Shown here: piece by piece, positions 1-8,015 of the stretch
Layout of the letters: each line of letters starts with the position of its first letter
Position numbering within the stretch: the stretch's first letter is position 1
From: Halopiger aswanensis
GTDB taxonomy: Archaea > Halobacteriota > Halobacteria > Halobacteriales > Natrialbaceae
DNA length: 64,000 nucleotides
Assembly: GCF_003610195.1 (NCBI RefSeq)
Contig: NZ_RAPO01000001.1
Span: 1,302,001-1,366,000 of the forward strand
Reading direction: 5' to 3'
Translations under genes and position numbers: made by a program
The notes under the pieces: generated by a model
Database searches by the model: none
What the model saw: only the letters and a program-made list of their open reading frames with translations
Told to the model about the DNA's origin: nothing

Positions 1-410
1 ACGGCCGGCTCGAGCATCGAGCCGATGCCGCCGGCCTCGCGGGCGTCCTCGTAGGCTCCCCGAACCTGGCCGATGATCTGGTCCTCGCCGAGGACGACCG
101 ACTCGAGGCCGGCCGCGACCCGCAGCAGGTGCCGCAGGCTCTCGTCGTGGTCCGTGTGAACGATCGCGTCGTCGTCGGCCGGCGCGAAGAACTGCTCGAG
201 TGCGGCCTGCCCGACCGCCGCGTCGGGACTGACGACGTAGGCTTCGACCCGGTTACACGTCGAGAGCACGTACGCCTCCTCGACGTCGGGAATGGAGCGG
301 AGCTGCGAGACGGCGGCCGGCTGGCTGTCCGGACTCACAGCGGCGAGTTCGTCGACGGTCCCGCTCTCGTGGGTTACTCGCGCGGCCGACACGACTCCCG
401 ACGGAATCAC
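1..410 (-). CDS. hemA: Glutamyl-tRNA reductase, N-terminal part (runs off the window)
   Basis: This enzyme reduces glutamyl-tRNA to glutamate-1-semialdehyde, the first committed step of tetrapyrrole synthesis by the C5 pathway. The 136 visible residues include the catalytic cysteine motif STCNR (Cys near residue 52) and the family signature LESVVLGEDQIIGQVR near residues 110-125. The chosen start is a GTG whose bases overlap the stop codon of the upstream precorrin-2 dehydrogenase gene (GTGA), which implies translational coupling. The NADPH-binding and C-terminal domains lie beyond base 1. Identification is secure for the part seen. Confidence 0.95.
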   Translation of the reverse strand, partial: MIPSGVVSAARVTHESGTVDELAAVSPDSQPAAVSQLRSIPDVEEAYVLSTCNRVEAYVVSPDAAVGQAALEQFFAPADDDAIVHTDHDESLRHLLRVAAGLESVVLGEDQIIGQVRGAYEDAREAGGIGSMLEPA

Positions 411-1066
411 GCACGCTCACCTCCGGATGGTGGTAGTTCGTCGCCGAGCACGTCCTCAATCACTTGACGAGTATTGGAATCGCCACTACGTAAAGCTGTC
501 CAAACGTCCGGAGAATTGACGACATCCGTGACGATCTCGCGGCGCCGTTTCGGCGCGACGTCCTGCGATTTGAGCGCCGATCGTAGTTCATCGCAGAGTG
601 CTGCCATCTCGCCGGCGCCGGCCAGCGTCTCCTCGAGTTCCTGGCGCAGATACTTGCTCAGTGCAGGCGCCGTCCCGCCGGTCGAGATCGAGACGACGAC
701 CGGGTCCTCGCGGACGGTCGCGGGAACGACGACGCTCCCCGCGTCGCGCTCGCCGGCCCGATCCGCGCGATTGATGAGGATGCCCCGGTCTCGAGCCGCC
801 GCCTCGAGGGCGTCGTTGACGGCCTCGTCGTCCGTCGCGGCGACGACCAGCGCGGGGTCGGTGCGCTCGAGCCAGCCGTCGACCTCGTCGGGGTCGGGGG
901 CGGCACGGATCAGGTCGACCTCACCGAACTCCCGGTCCGCGAAGTCGGGGCTCACCACGACGACCGCGGCTTCGCGGGCGAATCGGCGGGCCTTTCGCGC
1001 GCCGACGGGACCGCCGCCGACGACGAGGACCGTTTCGTCGGTGAAATCGTGCAGGAGTGGGATCAT
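407..1066 (-). CDS. Precorrin-2 dehydrogenase / siroheme synthase-type protein
   Basis: The protein (219 aa) oxidises precorrin-2 to sirohydrochlorin and may insert iron, giving siroheme. In archaea siroheme also feeds the alternative heme route through the Ahb enzymes. A Rossmann NAD-binding motif VLVVGGGPVGARKA lies near residues 14-27, and a later segment STGGTAPALSKYLR is typical of the CysG N-terminal/Met8p family. The internal ATG at 1066 was preferred over an upstream one because homologs begin with a short MIPLLHDF-type leader. The gene lies directly upstream of hemA with a 4-base overlap, so the two are probably co-transcribed. Confidence 0.9.
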   Translation of the reverse strand: MIPLLHDFTDETVLVVGGGPVGARKARRFAREAAVVVVSPDFADREFGEVDLIRAAPDPDEVDGWLERTDPALVVAATDDEAVNDALEAAARDRGILINRADRAGERDAGSVVVPATVREDPVVVSISTGGTAPALSKYLRQELEETLAGAGEMAALCDELRSALKSQDVAPKRRREIVTDVVNSPDVWTALRSGDSNTRQVIEDVLGDELPPSGGERA

Positions 1067-1151
1067 CGAACGAGGGATTGTCGACCGTCGGGCGGTGGTC
1101 GTCTTTAGTGTTCGCATTCGGACGCCTTCTCGACGACGACCGAGTCTCGAC

Positions 1152-2150
1152 CTAGCACTCGGCGTGTGGCCCGTACGCGTCGAGCAACTCCTGGTACCGG
1201 TTCCGGATCGTGAACTCGCTGACGCCGGTCTGCTCGTCGATGGTCTTCTGGGTGACGTGTTCGTTCGTCAGGCGCGCCGCCGCGTAGATCGCTGACGCCG
1301 CCAGCCCCGCCGGGCTCTTTCCGACGTGAATACCCGCTTCCTTGGCCGTCTCGAGGATCTCGCGGGCGACGTGTTCGGCCTCGTCGCTGATCGACAGCGC
1401 CGACGCGAACTGCCCGAGGTACTGCAGCGGATCGGCGGGGGCGATCTCGAGGCCGAGTTCCCGCGAGAGGTAGCGGTAGGCGCGTTGGACCCGCGCGATC
1501 TCGACGCGGCTGACCGACTCGAAGGTGGGCCACGTCCGGGGCGTTCCGTGCTGGCGGGCCGCCGCGTAGAGGCAGGCGGTCGCCATCGCCTCGATGGAGC
1601 GGCCGGGCAGTAGTTCCTCGTCGACGGCGCGACGATAGAGCACGGCAGCGGTCTCGCGACACGGCTCCGGCAGGTCCAGCGCCGACGCCATGCGCTCGAG
1701 TTCGCCGAAGGCGTGTTTCAGGTTCCGCTCCTGGGCGGTTTTGGCGGTAAACCGCTCGTTCCACGTCCGGAGGCGCCGGAGCTGTGATCGCTTCCGCGCG
1801 GAGAGTTCGTTGCCGTAGGCGTCCTTGTTTTGCCAGCCGATCGTCGTACTGAGTCCCCTGTCGTGTCGCCGCTCGGTGAGCGGTGCGCCGACCCGGCGTC
1901 GCTCGTCGGCGTCCTCGTCGTCGCCGGCCCGCCACTCGGGCCCGTAGTCGAGTTCGTCGTCGTCGAGCACCAGCCCGCACTCCGCACACGCGCGTTCGCC
2001 GTGTTCGGCGTCGTGGACGATCCGACCGCTACACTCCGGACACGTTGCTCGAACCGACGCGTCGGCCGATTCGGTCTCGCCGGTCGAGACGTCGGACGCT
2101 ACTTCCTGCGGCTGTCGACCGTCGGTCGCAGTGGCGATCTGTTGAGTCAT
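1152..2150 (-). CDS. tfb: Transcription initiation factor IIB (TFB)
   Basis: TFB bridges TBP-bound promoters and RNA polymerase. The 332-residue protein has the N-terminal zinc ribbon (CPEC near residue 37 and CAEC near 55), then a B-finger/linker region containing GLSTTIGW. Two cyclin-like repeats follow (roughly 125-220 and 225-320), each with the typical ATACLYAAAR or ASAIYAAAR helix. A recognition helix with TGVSEFTIRNRY closes the second repeat. Haloarchaea carry several TFB paralogs, and which paralog this is cannot be told from sequence alone. It sits about 85 bases upstream of the siroheme/heme genes on the same strand, but a shared transcript is not demonstrated. Confidence 0.95.
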   Translation of the reverse strand: MTQQIATATDGRQPQEVASDVSTGETESADASVRATCPECSGRIVHDAEHGERACAECGLVLDDDELDYGPEWRAGDDEDADERRRVGAPLTERRHDRGLSTTIGWQNKDAYGNELSARKRSQLRRLRTWNERFTAKTAQERNLKHAFGELERMASALDLPEPCRETAAVLYRRAVDEELLPGRSIEAMATACLYAAARQHGTPRTWPTFESVSRVEIARVQRAYRYLSRELGLEIAPADPLQYLGQFASALSISDEAEHVAREILETAKEAGIHVGKSPAGLAASAIYAAARLTNEHVTQKTIDEQTGVSEFTIRNRYQELLDAYGPHAEC

Positions 2151-2333
2151 GGGTAGTGCGCAGGGACCGTCGAGCGGCGCTGCTAGTCAACGGTTGCCAG
2201 AGTAACCCTATGTACGACGGGTGGATTCCCAGTCCGTGAGAACCGGCTGCCGATACTTGATTACCGAGCCGTAATCGGTGTGGATACTGGCTCGAGCGGG
2301 ACGGATCGTGACTGCGAGACGGTCGCTCCGTCG

Positions 2334-2741
2334 CTACTCCGAGCCCTCGACGCCGGTCACGTCGTATCCCAGCTCGCGGATGTCCTCGAGGATCGCCTCG
2401 TGGTCGGCGCTGGCCTCGTAGTAGATGACGATGTCGAAGCTCCCCTCGCGCAGCAGCTGCTGGCACTCCCAGACGAACTCCTCGTCCTCTAAGGTCAGCC
2501 CCTGGTGCTGGTTCGAGGAGAAATCGGGGTCGTCGTTGCCCGAGTAGACGTAGCAGTCTTTCGGGTCGTAGCCGGCGTGTTCGGCGACGATGTCGCCGAT
2601 GTCGATCGTCGCCTGCATCATCTGGACGTCCGCCTGTCCGTCGTAGTCGGTGTGGACGACCGCGGCGTTCAGTTCGATGTCGCCGGGCTCGAGCAGTGCC
2701 TTGGTACGCTGGTAGAGGTCGTCGTCGATCGCGTCAGCCAT
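2334..2741 (-). CDS. Conserved haloarchaeal protein of unknown function (DUF5778-like)
   Basis: This is a 135-residue soluble acidic protein with no signal peptide or membrane segment. It resembles a family of uncharacterised haloarchaeal proteins that I recall as DUF5778; the family number is from memory and should be checked. Visible features are an N-terminal segment that begins MADAIDDDLYQ, a central CYVYSGNDDPDF stretch and a C-terminal part resembling a small alpha/beta fold. The start at 2741 is chosen over an ATG three codons upstream because the protein then begins MADAI. No function can be assigned. Confidence 0.75.
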   Translation of the reverse strand: MADAIDDDLYQRTKALLEPGDIELNAAVVHTDYDGQADVQMMQATIDIGDIVAEHAGYDPKDCYVYSGNDDPDFSSNQHQGLTLEDEEFVWECQQLLREGSFDIVIYYEASADHEAILEDIRELGYDVTGVEGSE

Positions 2742-2939
2742 TAGCCGCACCGAGACTCGCCGGACAGATAGCCGTCACGATTCCGCCGAGCCGTGAGCGG
2801 GTCGTTTGACGGGTCTTTTCGGACGGTTCGATCGACCGTGATGCGGTACCATCCGACAGGAAATCTCAGCGGACGGACCCGTTTCCCGTCGTGGAGTAAC
2901 ACACAAGACACATAGTCATTGGTCCCTTCAAATCAACCG

Positions 2940-3881
2940 ATGAAGCGGTGGCTCCGTCAGCGCGTCGACGCGGCCTACGAGCGACTGCTGACCAGAGAGA
3001 TCTCCGGTGCGCCGACCCACATCGCGGTGATTCAGGACGGGAATCGACGATACGCTCGGCAAAACGGCGACGAGCCCCACGAGGGCCACCGTGCGGGCGC
3101 CGAGACGACCGAACAGGTCCTCGAGTGGTGTCAGGAGATCGGCGTCGAGGAACTGACGCTCTACACGTTCTCGACGGAGAACTTCGATCGACCGGCCGAG
3201 CAGAAGGAGGCGCTGTTCGATCTCCTCTGTGAAAAGCTGCGGGAGTTCGCCGACGCCGACCGCGTCCACGAGAACGAGGTCAGCATCCGCGCGATCGGCG
3301 AAATCGACATGCTTCCCGAACGAGTCCAAGACGCCGTCGACTACGCCGAACGGCGCACCGGCGACTACGATCGATTCGTCCTCAACATCGCGCTCGCCTA
3401 CGGCGGCCGGTCGCGACTGCTCGAGGCCGCCCGCGGCGTCGCCCGCGACGTCGACGCCGGCGAACTCGAGCCCGAGGAGATCGACGTCGAGACGATCGAG
3501 CGGCGGCTGTACGACCGGCCGGTTCGCGACGTCGATCTGATCATTCGACCCGCCGGCGAAGAGCGGACCTCGAACTTCCTGCCCTGGCACGCCAACGGCA
3601 ACGAGGCGGCCGTCTTCTTCTGTACGCCCTACTGGCCGGAGTTCTCGAAGGCCGACTTCCTCCGCGGGATTCGGACCTACGAACACCGCAAGGAATCGTG
3701 GCGGCGGACCCGCGCCCGGCGGGCGCTGGCCCTGCTCGGCGCGGTTAGCGAGGCGGAGCTCACCGAAGCCCGATCGATCGTCGAGCGGTTCCGCGACTCG
3801 CTACCGACGAGCGAACGCCCGACGGAGGACGAACTCGCCGTCGGCGAGGACCTCGAGGGGAACGAGCCCGTCGCCGACTGA
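2940..3881 (+). CDS. uppS: Cis-prenyltransferase, catalytic-type subunit (polyprenyl diphosphate synthase)
   Basis: This enzyme family condenses isopentenyl diphosphate onto an allylic primer in cis, giving the long polyprenyl chain used as dolichol-type sugar carrier. The 313-residue protein has the catalytic motif HIAVIQDGNRRYA with the essential Asp at residue 33. It also has LTLYTFSTENF near 79-89, LNIALAYGGR near 149-158 and the IRPAGEERTSNF diphosphate-binding segment. After WPEFSKADF it diverges: instead of the C-terminal RXG ending of homodimeric bacterial UppS it has a long Arg-rich and acidic tail. This is the same arrangement as the catalytic half (DHDDS type) of heteromeric enzymes. 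The start at 2940 follows an AT-rich leader. A second, complementary family member lies at 4303-4914. Confidence 0.93.
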   Translation: MKRWLRQRVDAAYERLLTREISGAPTHIAVIQDGNRRYARQNGDEPHEGHRAGAETTEQVLEWCQEIGVEELTLYTFSTENFDRPAEQKEALFDLLCEKLREFADADRVHENEVSIRAIGEIDMLPERVQDAVDYAERRTGDYDRFVLNIALAYGGRSRLLEAARGVARDVDAGELEPEEIDVETIERRLYDRPVRDVDLIIRPAGEERTSNFLPWHANGNEAAVFFCTPYWPEFSKADFLRGIRTYEHRKESWRRTRARRALALLGAVSEAELTEARSIVERFRDSLPTSERPTEDELAVGEDLEGNEPVAD

Positions 3882-3956
3882 CGACGGTCGCCGGAATCCG
3901 TCCCGACTCAAACCTCGACCCCGACTACTTTGTCAATCGCCGAACCACATCCGGTA

Positions 3957-4271
3957 ATGGATCCCTCCACACTGTTCACGCCGTCACAACTTGATCGCGC
4001 AACGCAAGCGTACGAGGACGTCGTCATCTACGACGGAACGGGCGAAGACGACGTGCTCTACGAGGGCCCCGTGCTGATCCACCCGAACGGCTGGCTCGAG
4101 CTCGAGGGCGATCGATTGCTCTCGCCCAGCGCAGTTCACCACATCGACATCTACGACGACGTCGATATCGACGAGGCGGCCGACGAACAGGATGCCCGAC
4201 AGCGAGAGCCAACCGGTTGGGACGACGACTGGGGACGCGACGACTTCGGATCGGACCGAGATACCTGGTAG
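3957..4271 (+). CDS. Conserved hypothetical acidic protein between the two prenyltransferase genes
   Basis: This is a 104-residue, very acidic protein that starts MDPSTLFTPSQ at an ATG. An in-frame TTG lies 27 bases upstream. It has a small beta-rich middle part (VVIYDGTGEDDVLYEGPVLIHPNGWLEL) and a disordered Asp/Arg/Trp tail. No signal peptide, membrane helix or catalytic motif is visible. It lies 75 bases downstream of uppS on the same strand and converges with the second prenyltransferase-like gene. It could be co-transcribed with uppS, but I do not recognise a function. Confidence 0.75.
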   Translation: MDPSTLFTPSQLDRATQAYEDVVIYDGTGEDDVLYEGPVLIHPNGWLELEGDRLLSPSAVHHIDIYDDVDIDEAADEQDARQREPTGWDDDWGRDDFGSDRDTW

Positions 4272-4302
4272 CCGACGCCGCCAACCGAATGAAGGGGCGA
4301 GA

Positions 4303-4914
4303 TCAGCGACCGAACCGCCGCGACCGGTTGCAGAACTCCCGCACCGCCCGCAGGAAGTCTCGCTCGCGGAAGTCCCGCCAGTTGATGTCGGTGAAGTACA
4401 GCTCCGAGTAGACCGACTGCCAGATCATGAAATCCGAGAGCCGCTCGGCGCCGGTCTTGATGACGAGGTCGGGTTCCGACGGAAAGACGAGGTGTTCCTC
4501 GACCCGTTCGTCGTCGATCTCCGCGGGCTCGAGTTCGCCGGCGTCGACGCTCTCGGCGAGCGTCTGGACGGCGCTCGTGAACTCGTGTTTCCCGCCGAGG
4601 CCGATCCCGATCTGGATCGGCGCGTCCGCCGGCGTCCGATCTTCGGGCCCGCGGACCGCGACCTCGCGGCCGCCCGGGCCGTCGATCGCCTCGAGTTCGC
4701 GCCGCAGCGTCGGGATGGCGTCGGCGTCGAGGACGCTCACGTAGACCGTCACCCGCGAGGCGTACGCGAACGCCCACTCGAAGAAGTCGGTGAGCGTCTC
4801 GTAGGCGCCCTCCTCGAGGAGGTCGCGCTCGGTGATGACGAGGGCGACGTGCTCGGGCGGGGCGGCCTCGTGGCGGCGGATTCGGAGGGCGAGGTACCGT
4901 TCGTACAGTCCCAC
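4303..4914 (-). CDS. Cis-prenyltransferase-like protein lacking the catalytic Asp motif
   Basis: The 203-residue protein belongs to the UppS/cis-prenyltransferase family by its second half: GIGLGGKHEF, AGELEPAEID, IKTGAERLSDFMIWQ, SELYFTDINWRDF and the C-terminal RSRRFGR, which contains the RXG motif. In the first half the DGNRR catalytic motif is gone; the aligned stretch HVALVITERDLLEEG has Thr28 where the catalytic Asp should be. Accessory subunits of heteromeric enzymes (NgBR/Nus1 type) show exactly this loss with retention of RXG. I infer a partner for the uppS product rather than an independent enzyme. The GTG start at 4914 gives MGLYERYLA. The gene is divergent from the DUF92 gene. Confidence 0.88.
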   Translation of the reverse strand: MGLYERYLALRIRRHEAAPPEHVALVITERDLLEEGAYETLTDFFEWAFAYASRVTVYVSVLDADAIPTLRRELEAIDGPGGREVAVRGPEDRTPADAPIQIGIGLGGKHEFTSAVQTLAESVDAGELEPAEIDDERVEEHLVFPSEPDLVIKTGAERLSDFMIWQSVYSELYFTDINWRDFRERDFLRAVREFCNRSRRFGR

Positions 4915-5077
4915 GCCTCCCGGTTTCCGGTCCGGTACTATACCGGTTACGGGTTCGCTCGCATCGTGACGGGATTCGAAGGTCACGGTTCCCGCGAGAC
5001 CTACTGACACGGTCGAAACGTCCGCTGCGGCGAGTTCGGGAACCTTCAAGTAAACCCGACAGAAAGACACCGATATC

Positions 5078-6421
5078 GTGACAGCACCCGTCCGGCGAGC
5101 CGGCGTCTTCGCGGCGCTGTGTACGCTCGCGCTCGTCGTTCCGCTCTTCGGTCCGCAGGTCGCAGCGGTGGTCGCTGCGGTCGTCCTCCTGGGGTCCGCC
5201 GTCATCACCGACGGCCCGCTGTTCGATCTCCTCGCCTATCCGGGCGACTACGAGGACGGCCGCCTCTACGGTCTCATCACGTTCGTTTTAGCGATCGTCG
5301 CACTCGGACTGATCAGCGTGCGCGCGTCGCTGCCGACCGAAGTCTTCGTCGGCACCGCCGTCCTCGTCGGCTACGGGAACCTCGGCGAGCAACTCGCTCG
5401 CCTGCGCACCGACCACGACGTCGCCCGCGTGACGGTCTTCGCAGCCGTCGCGACGGTCGCCGCAGTCGTCGGGCAGGTCGCGACGGCCGTCATCGACGGC
5501 ACGGCGCTTGGCCCGTCGCTCGAGTCGGCGCTGCCGACGATGGTCTTCCTCGCAGCCACCGGCGCCCTGCTCGCGGCCCTGCTTCGGGACATGCTCCTGC
5601 TGTACGACGATCCCGTCGTCATGCTCTCGGTCGGCTTCCTGCTGTGGCTGCTCGCGGAACTCGAGCCGGCGCTGGGGACGGTCGAGATCGCGGCTGCGCT
5701 GGCGGTGACCGTCGGATTCGGCTACCTCGCGTACGCGCTCGAGACGGCCTCCGTCGCGGGGATGCTCACCGGCGTCCTCCTCTGTCTGCTGACGATCGTC
5801 CTGGGCGGGTACGGCTGGTTCGTCGTCCTCGTCTCGTTCTTCGGGATCGGCGGCCTGTCGACGAAGTTCCGCTACGACCGCAAGGAGCAACTCGGCGTCG
5901 CCGAAGACAACGACGGCGCGCGCGGCAGCGGGAACGTCCTCGGCAACGCCGCGGTCGCGATCGCCGCCGTCCTCGGTTACGCCGCCAGTTCGGCGTCGCT
6001 GCTGCCCGGCGAACTCGAGCCCGGCGTCTTCCTGTTCGCGTTCGCCGGCTCGGTCGCGACCGCGATGAGCGACACCCTCTCGAGCGAGATCGGCAGCGTC
6101 TTCGAGACGCCGCGGCTGATCACGACGCTCGAGCCGGTCGAACCCGGCACGGACGGCGGCGTCACTTGGCAGGGCGAGCTCGCCGGCCTCGCGGGCGCGG
6201 CCGTCGTCGCCGGCATCTCCTACGTCCTCTTCCCCGAAGTCGGGGTCGCCGGCGCGGCGATCATCGTCGCCGCCGGCTTCGTCGGCATGACCGTCGACAG
6301 CCTGCTCGGGGCGACCCTCGAGGGCTCGTTCCTCGGCAATCAGGGCGTGAACTTCCTCGCGACGCTGTCCGGCGCGCTCGTCTGTGCGCTGCTGGTGCTC
6401 TCGTTTGCCGTCTTCGGCTGA
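5078..6421 (+). CDS. DUF92/VTE6-family membrane protein, probable polyprenyl-phosphate kinase
   Basis: This is a 447-residue integral membrane protein with about ten or more hydrophobic segments. The C-terminal half (from about residue 225) matches the DUF92 family: FFGIGGLSTKFRYDRKE, SGNVLGNAAVA, FAGSVATAMSDTLSSEIG and a final TVDSLLGATLEGSFLGNQGVNF. Characterised members (plant VTE6) phosphorylate phytyl phosphate to the diphosphate, and archaeal members have been suspected to act on isoprenoid phosphates. The roughly 200-residue membranous N-terminal extension is unlike the short bacterial forms. It starts at GTG 5078 and is divergent from the prenyltransferase-like gene, which supports a role in isoprenoid phosphate metabolism. 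The substrate is unknown. Confidence 0.85.
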   Translation: MTAPVRRAGVFAALCTLALVVPLFGPQVAAVVAAVVLLGSAVITDGPLFDLLAYPGDYEDGRLYGLITFVLAIVALGLISVRASLPTEVFVGTAVLVGYGNLGEQLARLRTDHDVARVTVFAAVATVAAVVGQVATAVIDGTALGPSLESALPTMVFLAATGALLAALLRDMLLLYDDPVVMLSVGFLLWLLAELEPALGTVEIAAALAVTVGFGYLAYALETASVAGMLTGVLLCLLTIVLGGYGWFVVLVSFFGIGGLSTKFRYDRKEQLGVAEDNDGARGSGNVLGNAAVAIAAVLGYAASSASLLPGELEPGVFLFAFAGSVATAMSDTLSSEIGSVFETPRLITTLEPVEPGTDGGVTWQGELAGLAGAAVVAGISYVLFPEVGVAGAAIIVAAGFVGMTVDSLLGATLEGSFLGNQGVNFLATLSGALVCALLVLSFAVFG

Positions 6422-6502
6422 GCCACCCGAGTCGTCGCAACTCGTTTTCCCGTTCGGAAAACGCCGAACCCCGTTTTTATAGCGTCCCCGTGGAGACCGC
6501 GT

Positions 6503-7561
6503 ATGGACTCGAGACGATCGCTGCTTCGGACGGTGACCGGCCTGGTCACCGGCGGAGCGGCAGTATTCGGCACCGCAGAGAGTGCAGCCGCCCGCTCCGG
6601 CGATACGGCTACCGCACGATCCGAGACCCGAAACCGCGGCGCGGCGACGGTGACCCTCGAGGCGAATCGAACCGCGATCCGCTCGGCGGGACGACCGGAG
6701 ATGCTCACACCCGTCGTTGAGACGCTCGAGCGACGATTCGACGGAGTCTCGCTCGCGGATTTCGCGTCGGCTACCGGCACCGGTCACATCGCGGGCGGCG
6801 ACCTCGTCGCCGGGACGGTCGTCGCGAACGGATCGATCGACGCCGATGCCGTCCGATCATCCCTGCGACGACGCGGGTTCGCCGCGGTCGGAGACCGAAA
6901 CGGCGTCGACCGGTACGCGACGCCTGACGGTCCGTTCGCCGTCGGTGTGGCCGACTCGAGGCTCGTCGTCGGATACGACGGGCGGCAAACTGGAGGGCCG
7001 AGTGCAGGGCGGACGGACGGACGGTCGCTGCACGCGAACGGACTGGCCCGCGTCGATACCGTCGTTCAGCGGTCGAACCGGGCCGCAGCCGTTCGCGGGC
7101 CCGCGTCGGCCAGCAGCGGTTCGCCCGCGACCGCCGCCAGAACGGTACTCGAGGACGGGAGCGAAAACGGCGATCTAACCGTAACCGCAGCCCCCGACGC
7201 CGGGACGCGAGCGCAGATTCGATCGGTGCTCGCCGACGGCCGTCGGTCCCGGTCGCTCGCACCGATCCTCGAGCACACGGCGTCGCTTGGCGTCTCCGTT
7301 TCAGTCGAGCCAGATGAGAACGGCTGGAGCGAGCTCACGTACGGACTCGTCGGCGATGAAGAGCTATCGGTTACGACAGTCCGCGAGGGACTCGAGGGCC
7401 TCGCAACCGATGCCGACGGGATCGGGTCGGTCCACGTCGAGCAGCGCGGGCCGGGTATCGCCGTTAACTGCGATGTCGCGACCGGGGCCCTGCTCGAGGC
7501 GCAGTTGGCCGCGGTCGGCCTCGAAGGAGCGTTCGACGGACACTCAATCGTCGGCCGGTGA
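6503..7561 (+). CDS. Tat-exported haloarchaeal protein of unknown function
   Basis: The 352-residue protein starts with a twin-arginine signal, SRRSLLRTVTG near residues 3-13, followed by a hydrophobic stretch and an Ala-rich cleavage region (AESAAARS). The mature part is repetitive in style, with TLEANRTAIRSAG and duplicated alpha/beta-like halves, which suggests two copies of a small domain. No cysteine lipobox or catalytic motif is seen. The AT-rich patch GTTTTTATAG at about 6472-6481 lies just upstream and fits a short-leader promoter. Its last 18 bases overlap the convergent membrane-anchor gene. Confidence 0.75.
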   Translation: MDSRRSLLRTVTGLVTGGAAVFGTAESAAARSGDTATARSETRNRGAATVTLEANRTAIRSAGRPEMLTPVVETLERRFDGVSLADFASATGTGHIAGGDLVAGTVVANGSIDADAVRSSLRRRGFAAVGDRNGVDRYATPDGPFAVGVADSRLVVGYDGRQTGGPSAGRTDGRSLHANGLARVDTVVQRSNRAAAVRGPASASSGSPATAARTVLEDGSENGDLTVTAAPDAGTRAQIRSVLADGRRSRSLAPILEHTASLGVSVSVEPDENGWSELTYGLVGDEELSVTTVREGLEGLATDADGIGSVHVEQRGPGIAVNCDVATGALLEAQLAAVGLEGAFDGHSIVGR

Positions 7562-7837
7562 GTGGATGCCGGAGGACGGTTCCGGCTCCTGATTCGGGTC
7601 CGAGACCTGGTCACTCGTCGTCCCGCTACTCGAGTCGTACCGGTCGGCGTCTGCTCGAGCGGCCCCGTCGCACTCGGCAGTCGCGGGGTCGGGTTCTGGC
7701 TCGATCTCGGGCTCGGGAACCCTGACAGCGTCGCCGTCCGAACGCAGTTGCGCGTACCCCGTCTCGTTCGTCACGAAAAAGACCATGAGCACCCAGATAC
7801 CGAGGAGTGCGAGTGCGGCGGCCGGTGGTGGGCTCAT
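7544..7837 (-). CDS. Small membrane-anchored acidic protein
   Basis: This is a 97-residue protein with one N-terminal membrane helix (AALALLGIWVLMVFFVT, about residues 6-22) followed by a disordered acidic tail rich in Glu-Pro and Asp/Ser. The chosen ATG gives MSPPPAAALALL; ten upstream codons are possible but less likely. The tail end overlaps the preceding convergent gene by 18 bases. No known family is recognised and a real product is only probable. Confidence 0.55.
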   Translation of the reverse strand: MSPPPAAALALLGIWVLMVFFVTNETGYAQLRSDGDAVRVPEPEIEPEPDPATAECDGAARADADRYDSSSGTTSDQVSDPNQEPEPSSGIHSPADD

Positions 7838-8015
7838 TATCGCACCTTCCCGTGGACCGTATATCAATATCCCGGCCTACGGGCGCTCTGCGCAACGATT
7901 ACACACGGCAGGACGGAAAATAGGGCGAATATGTGCGGTGTCCTGTTCCGGTGCGATCCGGTTCCGGTTCTACTCGATCAGCCTCGAGATTTCGGTTCAA
8001 CCAACCGACGGTATG

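Noticed and set aside
5119-6720. 533-codon alternative frame overlapping the DUF92 gene
   Set aside because: Its product is almost only Arg, Gly, Pro and Ala. The DUF92 frame has coherent membrane helices and motifs.
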